Below, one piece after another: positions 12,015 through 23,800 of a DNA stretch of 64,000 bases (its first letter is position 1; each line of letters starts with the position of its first letter). Location of the stretch: contig LSYV01000011.1 of the NCBI GenBank assembly GCA_001584585.1, positions 2,459,129 to 2,523,128 of the forward strand, read 5' to 3'. The notes beneath the pieces are model-generated. The model made no database searches, was not told where the DNA came from, and worked only from the letters and a program-made list of their open reading frames with translations. The position numbers and the translations under genes are program-made. The stretch comes from Gonium pectorale. Its lineage: Eukaryota; Chlorophyta; Chlorophyceae; Chlamydomonadales; Volvocaceae.

Positions 12015-13126
12015 ATGACAGAGACCCTTTTGCATATACAGAGTCGCAACTCACATTTCTGCAGCAGCATGGAATATGCTGTACGCCACAAAGCGAAAGG
12101 AGCCATTGAATACCTGACGCCGGAAGACCTGCTCCACGAGTATAATTTGTACGCTGCGGATGGTTTCGCAGTGATTTGGGACCTCTCTGACCACATGATC
12201 ACCCCGAGAGTGCTCACCGAGCTCTTCGTGAAGATTGCGGAAAGCGGAGTCGAACTCAAAGGTGGGTTCGGCCACACTGGTTCGGCCACGCTGTTTTGGA
12301 TGTGCATTGTCGCATTATATTCTGTCTGCTCCACGTTGCAGCGAAGATGGCGATCAACCTGGACGCGAATCCTCTGGAAAGCGCAGAGGTGGAGGACATA
12401 AAGGTCGTGCTACGGGTCCTCGCCAAGAAGCCCTACCTCCGAGTTCGCTTCGGGCTCGAAGTGTGCCTGCCCTACCTGAAGCAAGCCATGGGAGAAGCGA
12501 ACATGCCGGACGTCTTCGGCGGGCAAGTCGTCGTGAACAGCCCCTGGACTGACCATAGCCTTAGGGCGTTCGCCGCGGAACAGCGCCGAGCCAACAACCT
12601 CATGGAGAGGCGTCTAGAGAAGCAGGAGGCCAAGGAGAACAACTCTCAGCAGGAAATGCGCGATACGGACGACCGCCTTGTCGAGGAGGGTGTGGCGCGT
12701 GCGGTAGCCGAGCTGCTGGAGGCCGGGCAGGTCGTCTTTGGCACCCGGTACCCATACCAGAGCGCAGTCGGTGACCTCGATGGCCTGGTCGTGGGCCGCT
12801 GGCAGGGGCGTGATGTTGTTGTGCTGGTAGAGGCGAAGCATAACATGGACGCACAAGCCAGAAAGGCCCAGTCCGAGCTCTTCACATCAGTTAAACTCTG
12901 GGAGTCGCTCAAGGGGCTGAGCGCTGAGGAGCGAGAGTCAGACGATACCGTGCTTGCGGACTACGAAGCACTCCACCTGGCAGAGTATGGCGAGCGGGCT
13001 GTCATGCTCGCGTTTGGTGGGAGCAAGTTCTCGGATGGCGTGATGAAGAAGCAGTTCAACCTGCAGTTTCCATGGTTTTACGTGGTTGCCAATAGCGTGG
13101 GGAAGTTCACGGCGCGAATGCCGTAG
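12015..13126 (+). CDS. Predicted PD-(D/E)XK nuclease-fold protein (two exons)
   Basis: Two exons in phase: 12015-12256 and about 12342-13126, joined by a short intron (AAAG|gtgggt to gttgcag|CG). The protein is about 341 residues, or 18 fewer if ATG 12069 is the start. It has an N-terminal helical part (LTPEDLLHEYNLYAADGF), a charged coiled-coil-like stretch (NNLMERRLEKQEAKENN), then the likely catalytic region: EEGVARAVAELL, GDLDGLVVGRW and VVVLVEAKHNMD. An acidic residue followed by a strand with E-A-K is the pattern of PD-(D/E)XK restriction-endonuclease-like folds. That assignment is inference from this motif spacing, not from a recognised family. It lies between two direct repeats, which suggests a mobile or expanded element rather than a housekeeping gene. 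Additional 5' exons are possible. Confidence 0.6.
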
Positions 13127-13572
13127 GTTGCTAAGCGTGCATGGTGCTGAGGAGCGAATGGCAGAAGCCTGAAGGACGAATGCATACTTTGACCCAAGAC
13201 AATGTCTCGTGACAATGACAGGTTCTGGCTTGAGTAGTGCAGAGGCGTATGGACACGTGCTTTCCTCCGTTTCCCCTAACCCGTTTGCTATAATGTTGGG
13301 CTAGGTCGACCTGTCCCTTCACCTGTATATTACTGGCACGTCGGTCACATAGGCCCTCACATCACGATAAGTACCATGAGCGCTGCCCTCAGCACGCTAG
13401 CTGGATACACGACACCAAGATACATCCAATGCGACACAAGAAACAGGAGATATTCACGCAGATATGAAACGTGGGAACCACCAACTGACACGGCGTGCCA
13501 AAGCCAGGATAACCCCAGGCACTAACGGAACCCACGGAACGTACTACATCAAGGAACCTCTTATCTACTGAC
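13127..13572. other. Spacer between the nuclease-like gene and the right direct repeat
   Basis: No gene seen. It holds the 3' flank of the nuclease-like gene; no coding pattern or clear polyadenylation signal was found. Confidence 0.4.
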
Positions 13573-14280
13573 ACGTACAGCTGAGGGCTTGCGTGCTCGA
13601 CGTAGGCACCCTTGGCGCAAGGAACCACTGCGTGCAGATAGTTGTCTTCCAAATAATCTGTTTCGTGGGATAGATGCGTGCCACGAGCGGCAAGCGCTCA
13701 GCTGCGACAGAGAATGCGTGCAGTACATGTGCTGAAACATGACGAATTTGTATCACCTAAAAAGCTGTCAGTTCGGGCTGCAAATTGGCATAGCAGCTTA
13801 CATGTGCCTTTGAGGCTCTGTGATTGCGCCCTAATTGCACACGCGGGCACGCCATGAAGTCGGGTACCGGTACTGTGGTGATTAGGGCAAAGCATACATA
13901 CTAGCAAGTATTGACCCACTGACCCATGGTCGCTGTTTGCTGAAGGCTGTGGCGATTTGGCGGCATTCTGCTGTGCATGCGCTAGGCCGATCCATGCATC
14001 CATCTATCGCAGCCCGCAAGACCGGCGCAATAGCACACTGCTGACCGCTGGGAAACTTCCTCTCTTCAAGTAGCCTGGCCCTGGTTACGGACTCGTCCAC
14101 CAGCGGCGTGATACCCCGTGGTTGAGACCGTAGCAATCAACGTAGTGTATGCCACCTGCTGTCAGCTTGGGCCCCGCAGTAAGTGCCCATAAGCCATAAC
14201 CTAACCGATTCACGAGTCCACCCGGACCTCCAAATGTGTCCCCAGCGGCCGGGAGATTGCCAATCGCATATCATACGACA
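13573..14280 (+). repeat. Right copy of a diverged direct repeat
   Basis: Partner of 11163-11760. Shared blocks occur in the same order and orientation, for example cgacgtaggcaccc, ctgtttcgtgggatag, tgctgaaacatgacg, gcggcattctgc, ccgatccat and cagcggccgggagattgcc. No terminal inverted dinucleotide or target-site duplication was identified by eye, so calling these LTRs would be premature. Confidence 0.8.
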
Positions 14281-14881
14281 GGTCACATTGTAACGCTGAA
14301 CCGCACGCAGCGCCATCCTGCAGCGCGTGCGCTCGCTCCAAGGGTCGCACATTGCTGTGCACAGGCCGGCCAGGGAACGCCATTCGCCCATTAGAGATAG
14401 AGGTGTACACACCCAGCTTGCATCGTCAGCAAAGAGCAGTACTCTGCGCGCAGCATATGTGGTAAGTTAGGCCATGAGAACACTAAGCAATGCGCTTTCG
14501 CGGCCACACAGGAAACGGACTAAATCACACAAGGAGGCGTTCAGCGCCCGCATCCGTGAATCCCACTGGCCCATCGGCATGATGGCCCTTTGGCTGGTAC
14601 ATGGTGCGCGCTGGAGGCAAAGATTAGAGGTGCGCACAACGGTGCATCCTGACATACCCCTAACCCAGTTTCACGACGCAGATATGCTAACGGATCGCAG
14701 AACCTGCCGTGCAGTACGTGCATCGAGACCTGGCCGCTTCTACCGTTCCGGCAAGGAACCGAGCCAAGCGGTGGCCTCCAAGCTCCAGCCATGGACCTGT
14801 GTTTAACAACAAGCAGCTGGCTCAAGCCTGTTCCGCCACAGTCACGTCTTGGTGTCAGGCACATAGGACATGCCGACTGCC
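14281..14881. other. 3' flank of the WD40-ankyrin-channel gene; no gene recognised
   Basis: No convincing gene. A plus-strand open frame at 14474-14806 (110 codons) has no recognisable domain and is probably chance. The segment should contain the 3' UTR of the minus-strand channel gene. Confidence 0.35.
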
Positions 14882-17800
14882 TCATGTGCCTCCCGTGCCA
14901 GCAGGTGAGACGGGGAGCTGTGGCGGCTGCGGGCGCGATGGCAGCTGTGAGGGCAACAGCGGCGGCAGCAACGGCTGCCGCTGTGGCTGAGATCGCGGCT
15001 GTGTAGAAGCAGGCGGTGGCGGCGGCTGCGACTGTGGCGGCTGCGCGGGCGGCTTTGTGTGCACGGTCGCGGCCCGCTCAGCGGACGACATGGCCTCCGC
15101 CAGCCTGGCCACGTCTCCCTGCAGCGCGCGCAGCCCCTCTCCGAGCGCATCCAGCCGCTGGACCAGCTCCTGCCGCGACTCCGTGACGTCCTTGTTCAGC
15201 GCCTGCGGATTGAGGCAAGGCATACCGTGTCAGGCAGACGGGCAACAGGGAGTATATCCGTTGAGCACCTGGCTTTGAGGGCCCCCAATCTAAGTCGATA
15301 GATCCGGGACGTCCTTGCAGCGCTCCCGTCCCGTAACACAGCGCTCCCAAGCCAAAAGCCGACACCGCTTCCAAGCGGCTATCTATCCCAGGCAGCTCCC
15401 AGCGGGGCCGCCCATGAGTGCCGCACCTGGCGAATGGTGGCTCCTCGCACTGTTTCCAGCAGCGATGCTGCCCCGGGCCCCGAGCTGCGCTTCAGATTCA
15501 CGACGTGCAGCCAGCGGGGGCAGCACCTGTAAGGAGGGGAAGGGGACAGCAGGGAGGGGAGGGGGGAGGACAGAGCGGGTAGCTTCAGGTGTTGCCATCG
15601 ACGTGCTCAACCCTGCATACCTTCACGGTTCCCACTAGGTTATGTTGAGCGGTCCCTCTCGTGGGAAGGTGCGCCTGTCCCCATCCTGTTGCCCACGCGC
15701 ACGCCGTGCTGGATTCATGAAACAATGCGCGTCTGCTCTGCCCGCCGCCTGCCGCCTCCCAGCCCTCCGTCCCGCCCATGCCGACCAATCGCGATTCCAT
15801 ACCTGTCCAGATCCTCGAAGAAGCTCCCCGGCAGTTCGCTCTCTATCTCTGCTACCAGCCGGGCCTTGAGCAGCAGCCACTCGCTGCGCGCGTGCTGCTG
15901 GACAACCTGCACAGAACCACAACACGCGGATCCGCATGAGGCACAAAAGAGTAACAAGTAGGGCATAACGGCGTTCGTCGCAACCAACAAAGCCCCGCAC
16001 CCGCAGCAAGCCACGGCACGGTATGCGCCTGCCTGTACGTCTGTCAATCCGGTGGCATGCACGACGGAACGGATAATAATTCATTGAATTGCCCAGAAGC
16101 GGTTCATTGTGGCCTTGCGTACAGAGCAAAGGCAGAAGGCCCCGACTCCCATACACAGCGCTGCCGTGCGGCCCGTGTCGAGGTACGCAACCAGTAACCC
16201 GGTCAGCCCGTGCCCTCGCCGGGGTCTCACGCGCTCAGGCCCTCACCGTGTACGTGTCGGACATGATTGCGATGATGAGGTTGAGCATGATGATGGACAC
16301 CAGGAAGCTGAAGCTGCCCAGCAGCACGTGCAGGTACCACACGAAGCGAGCAGAACCCTGCGAGCAGGAGGGTTGGCGACGCGCAGCATGACTGGCGACA
16401 GTATCTCCACCGATGCTGAAGCAGGAGCCATATGATGTTAGTTGCAAATTTGGGCGGTTTGAAGCTGCCTGCCCTGCATCTAGCGACAGTGGGGAACCCC
16501 GGTACTCATGCGCTGAAACGGGGATTCCCCGGGCTCTTGCGATGCTTTTGTGTTGCTCTCGTCCTGCTGCCGGTCACCCCGCCCCGTGTGACCTCCCCCC
16601 CGCACCCCGCACCTGCGCGTAGGAGCTGATGCCGATAGTCTGGGCAGCAGGGGTTGGGGCAGCGGGTGAAAAGCGGAGAAGCCGATGGCGGCAGAGGACG
16701 GGTGGGCTTGTCAATGGGAAGGTGACGTGGGGCAGGGCGTCACTTCGGGCTCAAGAGGCTCAGGGCTTGGGGAGGCTAGGTTTCAGCACAAGGTCAACTT
16801 CAAGCACCAAATTAATGTATCCGAATGCTGCACTTCGCACGCTCACTTGCAAGCAGACATGGCAGGGCAGACGGGCGCTCAGAGGACAAGACCAACGGGT
16901 TTAGCGTTATGTCCGGATAACCCCTCATGCCCCCACTGTCCCGCCCGCCTTGCCCTCCCCACCCACCCACCATAAAGTAGTAAACGGTGAGCAGGCTGGC
17001 AGGGAACCCGCTGAAGGAGGAGCGGAAGTCCTCAGAGATGCCCTCCTCGCCGGCAACCTGCAGGCAGGCCATGCGGACGACCCGCGGGTTGGTGCGGCCG
17101 AGTCGGCGTGGGCGAAGAAGCCAACTCGTGCACTGCTCACGTGCCCATGCCTGTTACGCGCCATCCCAATCACCCTCGGCTCCCTGATACCGGTAGCTGC
17201 CTCTCGCTCCTCGCCCCGCACGCACCTGCTCGAAGTACACCATGACCTGGCGGAAGGCCAGCGCGTACGTGACCAGTGTTACCGCCACGATGAGCAGGAA
17301 GTAGCGCAGGTCGACCACGATGCGCAGGATGATCTGCACGTAGATGCCGGTGCCCTCAAAGCCTGGGCGTTGGGGACAGAACGGGGCGGTGGTTGGGCGG
17401 CGGATAGGTTGGAGATTCGGGGGCGCGCTGTTGTATCACGCTTACTGACTTAGCATTCCTGTGAAGGGTTCTGAAAAAAAAAGAGAACTCTTCGGTTACA
17501 AGGTTGTTAGTAACTACTCTCAACGGTCGTCGTGACTGTACGATATTGGAATCGTTGCCTTTGGCGCCATGGTAGCTAGTAGCTGCACATATACATTGGC
17601 TGTATATGGTAAGGGTCATACCCTTGCTTGGTCCGTTCTTTTACTTCACTACGCTTCCGCTACGCTTGATATACCTACACGCGCACAGGGCTTCCTAGGG
17701 AAGCCTTCCCTGGATGTGCTGCCCCAGTCAGCGTGCGCCTGAACAGTGAAGCGAATGTACAGAGGGGGCACAGCGGGCGCCACCGTGCCCCCCGCCCTCG

Positions 17801-20800
17801 CCCTGCCCGCTCACCTGACGCCACCTTGATCAGCCGGACGCCCAGCAGCACCGTGCACCCCGACATCAGCCAGCGGGCCTCCTCCACGCTGCCGATCTGG
17901 GGCCACGAATCATCGGAGACACTTCAGACTTGTAGCCCGGCAAGCCAGCAGTGATCAGGGCGTAATGGCATGGAGGTCCGCAACCTATCGAATGCGTCCG
18001 TCGAGGACGGACGCATCGTGTAGCGCACCGCGGCACCAGCAGTAGGCGCCGACCAGTCCCCTGCATTACGGCACCTAGCGCTCGTGCCGTCACGCACTCC
18101 TGCGCGGCCGTACGTCAGGAGCCGGCGTGACGACGCCTGGGAAGCCCCTGTGCTCTTTCGACCATTGAACGTCGCTGGCTGCCCCTTGTCGCCGGCTACT
18201 CTCAGCCCCGCCCGCCCGCCCACCCGCCCACCACCTGCAGCAGTACGATGAGCCACACCATCGACCCCGACACCAGTTCGAGCACGTTCCACAGCCCGGT
18301 GTAGCCTTAGGGGAGGAAGAGGGGGATCACTCAGTCGAGCGCAAGCTGACCGATGACCGTCGCGCATGGAATCGCTGCAGGAAAGGGGGGAGGAGAGAAC
18401 AAGCGGTCGCGTACGACTGACCGCAGGTAGTGGAGGCACGGAGCTCCACTACCCGCTCCCTGTGCCCCGCACTACCGCACCTGTCGCGCCGTCATGATCG
18501 CCCAACGGGTTACGGTATGCCAAGGCATGCCGGGAGCGTCTCCGCGAAGCTCCATGCCGCTCCGCGCACATCCAGCCAGCCATGCCCTTCGAGGAAGCGC
18601 CCGCACCGTGGCCTGACCTTACCTTTCAACACTACTGCACCGGGCAGTGACGGCAATGTTGCTGTTCATCAGGGCCCTTTTCCCTGCCCGAGCGCCCCGC
18701 CTTCGCTTCAAGGACCTCTCCGCCCCGCGCCGCGCTGAGCAGCGCAACCTCATACCCCTCCTGAAGCCCGGCCTGTGCCTCACGCCCACCTAATGCAGAA
18801 CACTAGCCCGTGCCCCTGAAACCCGCCAACCAGGCCCCCAACCTACCCTTGAAGTAGCGCCTCGCCCCGCGCCGTACGAGGCTTTTCAACTCGCCGTACA
18901 GGAAGTACGTGTTGAGCACGAGCACGAGCCCCTCCAGTATGCCGCGGCCCACGGACCGGCCCAACCGGCCGCCGCTACCGCCGTACATGTCCCCCCGGTC
19001 CACGTGCGGGTCCCACAGCACTCCCGCCGTCGTGGCTGCGATGTAGAGCACGAGGAAGACACAGTACTGCCAGGCGTGCCGCCGGTAGATGGCGCCTGCC
19101 GGGCGGTGGGATGGGGCGGTCGCGGCGCGGGCCGGCAGCCGAATGCAGCTTGCACATGTGGCCTTGTGGCGGGGCCGGGCGGCACAGGCGGTGCCATGAG
19201 GCGGCGCAGGAGGGCAAAGGCAGAGCGCCACGGAGCCAACCGAGCCTTCCGATGAGCTGCATCCCCGGGCTTCACTCCCTTCTTCATTTTCGGCCGCGCA
19301 TCGTGGCCGGCCGCCCCAGCTAGCCCCGCCTCGCGTCTCCTCACCCGCAAACGTCTCCCACTTGTGTGACAACACCGCGAACCCGATGTCACTCTCCAGG
19401 GCCTCGCTCAGCCCGTGCGTCACCAGCGCCCCAAAGGGCGTGGCCTCCGGGTCGGGTGAGGCCGCGGCCATGTAGGGCAGGCCGCAGAGGCTCGGCACCA
19501 CAGGCTGCAGCACCGGCGCGGATGGTGGAGGCGATGACGAGGAACCGGGGGGCTGATGATGCCCTCTCATGGCGGCCAAGAGCCTTCGGGGAGGGCCGGA
19601 GCAGAGAGGGTTAATAAGTGACAGGGAGGAGGGAGAGGAGCAAAGGCTCTGCCGCACCGGGGCCTGGGGCCAAGTCAAGGCCCGCATGGCAGCGCCTACC
19701 GGCTGCCGAAAGACGACCCGGCGGTGGCGCTGGCGACCTCCGCTGCCGGGTCCGTGACAAGGTCGTCTCGCCATCGTGCCGCGTCTATTTTGGTCTCCTG
19801 CGGCACAGGGTTAGGCAGGCAGGCTATAAGAAAGTATCAGGGCGAGAGTCAGGGCCGCCACCCCTACCCTTTAGGGGAATGCTCTAGCCTTTGTGGGTCA
19901 GGCGGGGCATGCCTGCTGTGGCAGAACGACCCACACCGCTCACGTCGCAACTCAAGTATCGGGACCCCGTGCTTACCTTCTCCTGCAGCACACCTCCTTT
20001 CAAACCTGCCCCCCTTTGTGCACTCCCTCTCACGCCGTGCACGGGTTCTCCCCGCGCCAAGGTTACCTGGGGTAACGTACCACAACGGTTTCCCGTCACC
20101 CCTTCATCTTGTGAATGTGACCGCGGTGACCCGCACCTGTGACCCCAGCGTCCTCAGCTGCTTGGACCCGTCGCCCGCAGGCACCAGCACCGTGGGCGCC
20201 CCACGTGCGTCGGTGGCCTCCGTCACTGACAGCGCCAACAGGAATCGGGTCAGCTCCTGAGGCATGTGTTCGGCCAGCCGGGACCAGGCCTGTGGGGGGA
20301 GGCAGACGGATTGCAGAAGGGATACAGGAGCCGGGGCCCGGCGTTTAATTAGAGCCCTGCCCGCCCTTTGCTTTCCTCTCTCCGACAGCAGGCTTGCACC
20401 AAGTCCGGACACCCTGTCAGCAAACAGCACGCTTCCCTGACCTCCTCAGACATTGATATACAGCGTGAGCCCGCTCACTGTCTGCACCCTCGACGGCCTC
20501 CCTACTTACTGTACCCCCTGAACCGGCTCCTGAAATTCGCTGCATTGTCCAAGCCCCCGTCGCCCTGCCTTCCCCCTTTGCCCCCACAAACACGGACCTT
20601 CATGACGGCCAGCCGGTGCTGCGGCTGTCGGTCCACCTCGCTGTAAAGCAAAACATCTACACAAGCCAGGCTACCCAGGGAAAGAGCAAGATCCAATGGG
20701 GTGTCGCCCTGGGGACGTGGTGAGGGAACCGTTGAGACTGGGAACATCGCTTGGGGGAGCGGCTGGTGGTTGACGGCAGTGGCACTCGTACGCTGCTGGC

Positions 20801-23800
20801 TCGGCCGCTTGTGCAGAGGGAGCAGCGCACAGACTGCTAGCGTGCGGCTCGAGCTGTTTGTGATCCCAGGCGTTTTCAGCGTCGGAGTGATACGGCCCTG
20901 GTGCCTGGCGGCTGCCTATCGCGTGCCATGCCGTGCGAGAATGGATGCGCATTGCACAGCGTGGGCAGAAACTGTCGCACGGTAGGGTATCCCAGGTGTT
21001 AAGGTCTGAAGCGAATTCGTCGGCCACCCACTCACGTGCGCGTTGGCCGGCAGTGGTGCCCGGGCAATGGCTCCGCCGCTAGTCACGAGCACGCGAAGCA
21101 GCTTCTCATCTCCCCGCTCGACGGCCCTGAGTGGGTGACACAACGAGCAGCAGCCAACGAGCGCGAGCGAATGATTGAAGGCAATATAGATGTTCACGAC
21201 GCGCATCCAGGGTTGTATTAGATGGCATGCGTCACACGGCGGCACCAGTCTGACTGAGATGTGAACGGCCTTATGCGGCATGTGATTTGGCCGTCCAAAC
21301 CACTCAATTGCCACGCGCCACAATGGATGCGCCACGGTTGCTAACCTCACCAGTGCAGCAGCGTATCCCCGCCGGCGCCCTCGGGCACCAGCGCAAGGCC
21401 AGGGAAGGCCCGGGCCAGCGTCGCCACGTGGTCCAAAGTCCACACCCCCTTGACGTACTCATTTCGCACCTGCCGAGGGTCGGAGCAGCGCAGCCGAGGC
21501 GTGGAGACTGACGGAGGCAGCACAGCGCGCATCAGCTGTATACAACAGCGATCGCTTGGACGCTAGCGGCGTGGTTCGCAGGTAGGGTAGGGGCCGCAGG
21601 TGCAGCCCTGCACCTCTCTTCGGCCAAGAATATGTCAGACGGCCAGCGGGTGGCGCACTATCGCAAGCGACCTGCGCACCAGGACGCCTGGCCGCTCACT
21701 GCCAGTTCGGGCGCTTTGGCCAGGGCAGCCAAAGGGCAGTTCCCAGTAGTGTCCCACGCACCTGATGCGGCAGCGGCTGCCTGGGGGCCAGGTTGAGTGT
21801 GAGCACGCTGCCGTTCCGGGTGATGGCGAGCATGCCGGGGAGCTTGGAGCCACCACTGGAGGCGGAGGCGGGCAGCAGCGACAGCTTCTCCGCGGAGTCA
21901 ATCGCTGCCCCCTCGCCGCCGCCTGTCACGGGGCCGCCCACGTGCAGCGGCAGGGACGTGCCGGTCTGGGGGCGCACATTGGGTGGCCACGATTAGACAG
22001 GCAGGTGGAACACGCCGGGGAAGATTGCCAAGAAGGTACCGCCGCGTGCCGTGTGCGGAAGTGGGGAGCCCAGTGCGGAGCCCCAATCGCCGCCTCGCTG
22101 CCCAGCCTGGCGCCCTCGACATCGGCATCCGCGTCCGTGCCCTTCGTCTCTTTCCTCCTACGCCACGCGCACGTCACACCGAGGCCCTCCTCGTTTCCCT
22201 CTCGTGCCATTGGCCCTGTACCCATCCTTCTGACCTGCAGATTGAAGCCCAGTATCCGCCCGTCTCTTGCCGCTCCGACGAGCCAGGTGGGGTGCGCCCA
22301 CACCACGGACGTCACCGTCTGCCCGAAGCCGCGCACCACGTGCAGGCAGGTGGCCTTGGCAACGTCCCACAGCCGCGCGGTGCAGTCGTTGGAGCAGGTA
22401 GCCAGGGACTTCTCGTCAGGGGACAGCACCGCGCAGCGAACCCAGTGCCCGTGGCCAACGAAGCGCTTCAGCACCTTGCCTACGGGTTCGAGGACCGGGC
22501 CGAGAGAGGAACCGTGGTCGCCATACAGGAGTTTGCTGAGAACAACACTGCCTCATAAAATGCTTGACGAGAAGACAACGGGCGCGCCTGTGCAGCAGTG
22601 TCCGGGCCATGGAAAACGCAACGCGTACCGTCTGCCGTGGTCTCTATCCCTGTCATGGTTCCCACCAAGTGTAGCCCCGCCCCTTCGCAACGAGAGCGCC
22701 CTCTCCGTTTGCCGCTCTGCCGCCAGACCCTGTCTCAGCCAGGCCCACCTGTATCGGCCTCGAAGATGGCTGCAGTCTTGTCGCACGCTGCCGACACGCC
22801 CTTGGTGCCATCAGCCGAGAACATTGCGTCAAACACCACCTCCCGGTGCACCGCGGTGTGCCGCGCAATCAGCTGCCCGGTGACTACGTCCCACAGCCCT
22901 ATCCACGCATCCCCGGCGCTGCAGCTGGTCAGCATGCGGTCGAAGGCGGCGTTGAAGCGTGGGCACACACCGTTGTAGCCGTGGCCCGTGTCAATGTCCT
23001 GGGGGTCGGGGGCAGAGGATTGGGACAACTTTGACAAGAGCGGTATTGAGGGACGTTTGAGAAGGGGCGCTGGTCGTGCGCGGCGCCACCCGCCTTCCAG
23101 AACTACTTCGATCTGCAATCACCGGAGCAACAAAGAAGGCTACAAGGGCGGCCGTGGCGTCCCCGGACCCGCCCCGGCAGTATCCGTGCGCATCACTGCT
23201 GCAGGGGCCGGAATGGATGGCCGCGTCGTAAAGACACCCACAGCCGGACGGTCAGCAGAAAGTCTGACCCCCCAAGCGCTTGACTCTGGCCCCACCCAAA
23301 GCACCCCAGCCCAGCCCTTCCTCCGCCCCGCCACCTCCGCCCCGCGGCCTCACCAGCAGCCGACCGCCATTCTGGAGGTCGAAGATGTGCACGTGCTTGT
23401 CCGACAGCGCGGCCGCGGCCTTGCCGACCAGCCCGGCGGCGCCACCGCCGTCAGCCGCTCGCGCCAGCGCCGCGACACCGCTAAGCTGCACGAACATGCC
23501 GTACGTTCCCTCCCGCTCGTGTGGCACCTCCAACAGCAGCTCCCCGGTGGCAAAGTTGAACACGCGCAGCTCGGGCGGCCGTGCTGAGGGAGGGGTCGGG
23601 GCCGTGGCGGGGCGCGGGGCGAGACGCCACCGTGAGTCTCCACAAGCAGCGGACCGCAGGACCGGGTCGTCAGACAGTGGCGCCCAACCCAACCCAACGC
23701 GGCACCCGGAGCCCTCACCTTCACCGTCTCCCGCCTCGCCGTACACGACCGCCACGATCGTCCCGTCGTCCGACACATCCGCGTCGTACACAAGCGACAT

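Noticed and set aside
11163..14280. Calling the direct repeats the LTRs of a retrotransposon
   Set aside because: No reverse transcriptase, integrase, primer-binding site or terminal TG/CA ends were found.
14474..14806. 110-codon plus-strand open frame
   Set aside because: No domain or conserved motif and no supporting signals; probably chance.
21765..22883. 372-codon plus-strand open frame opposite the WD40 exons
   Set aside because: The minus strand has clear WD40 motifs and matching splice sites here; the plus frame has no recognisable domain.
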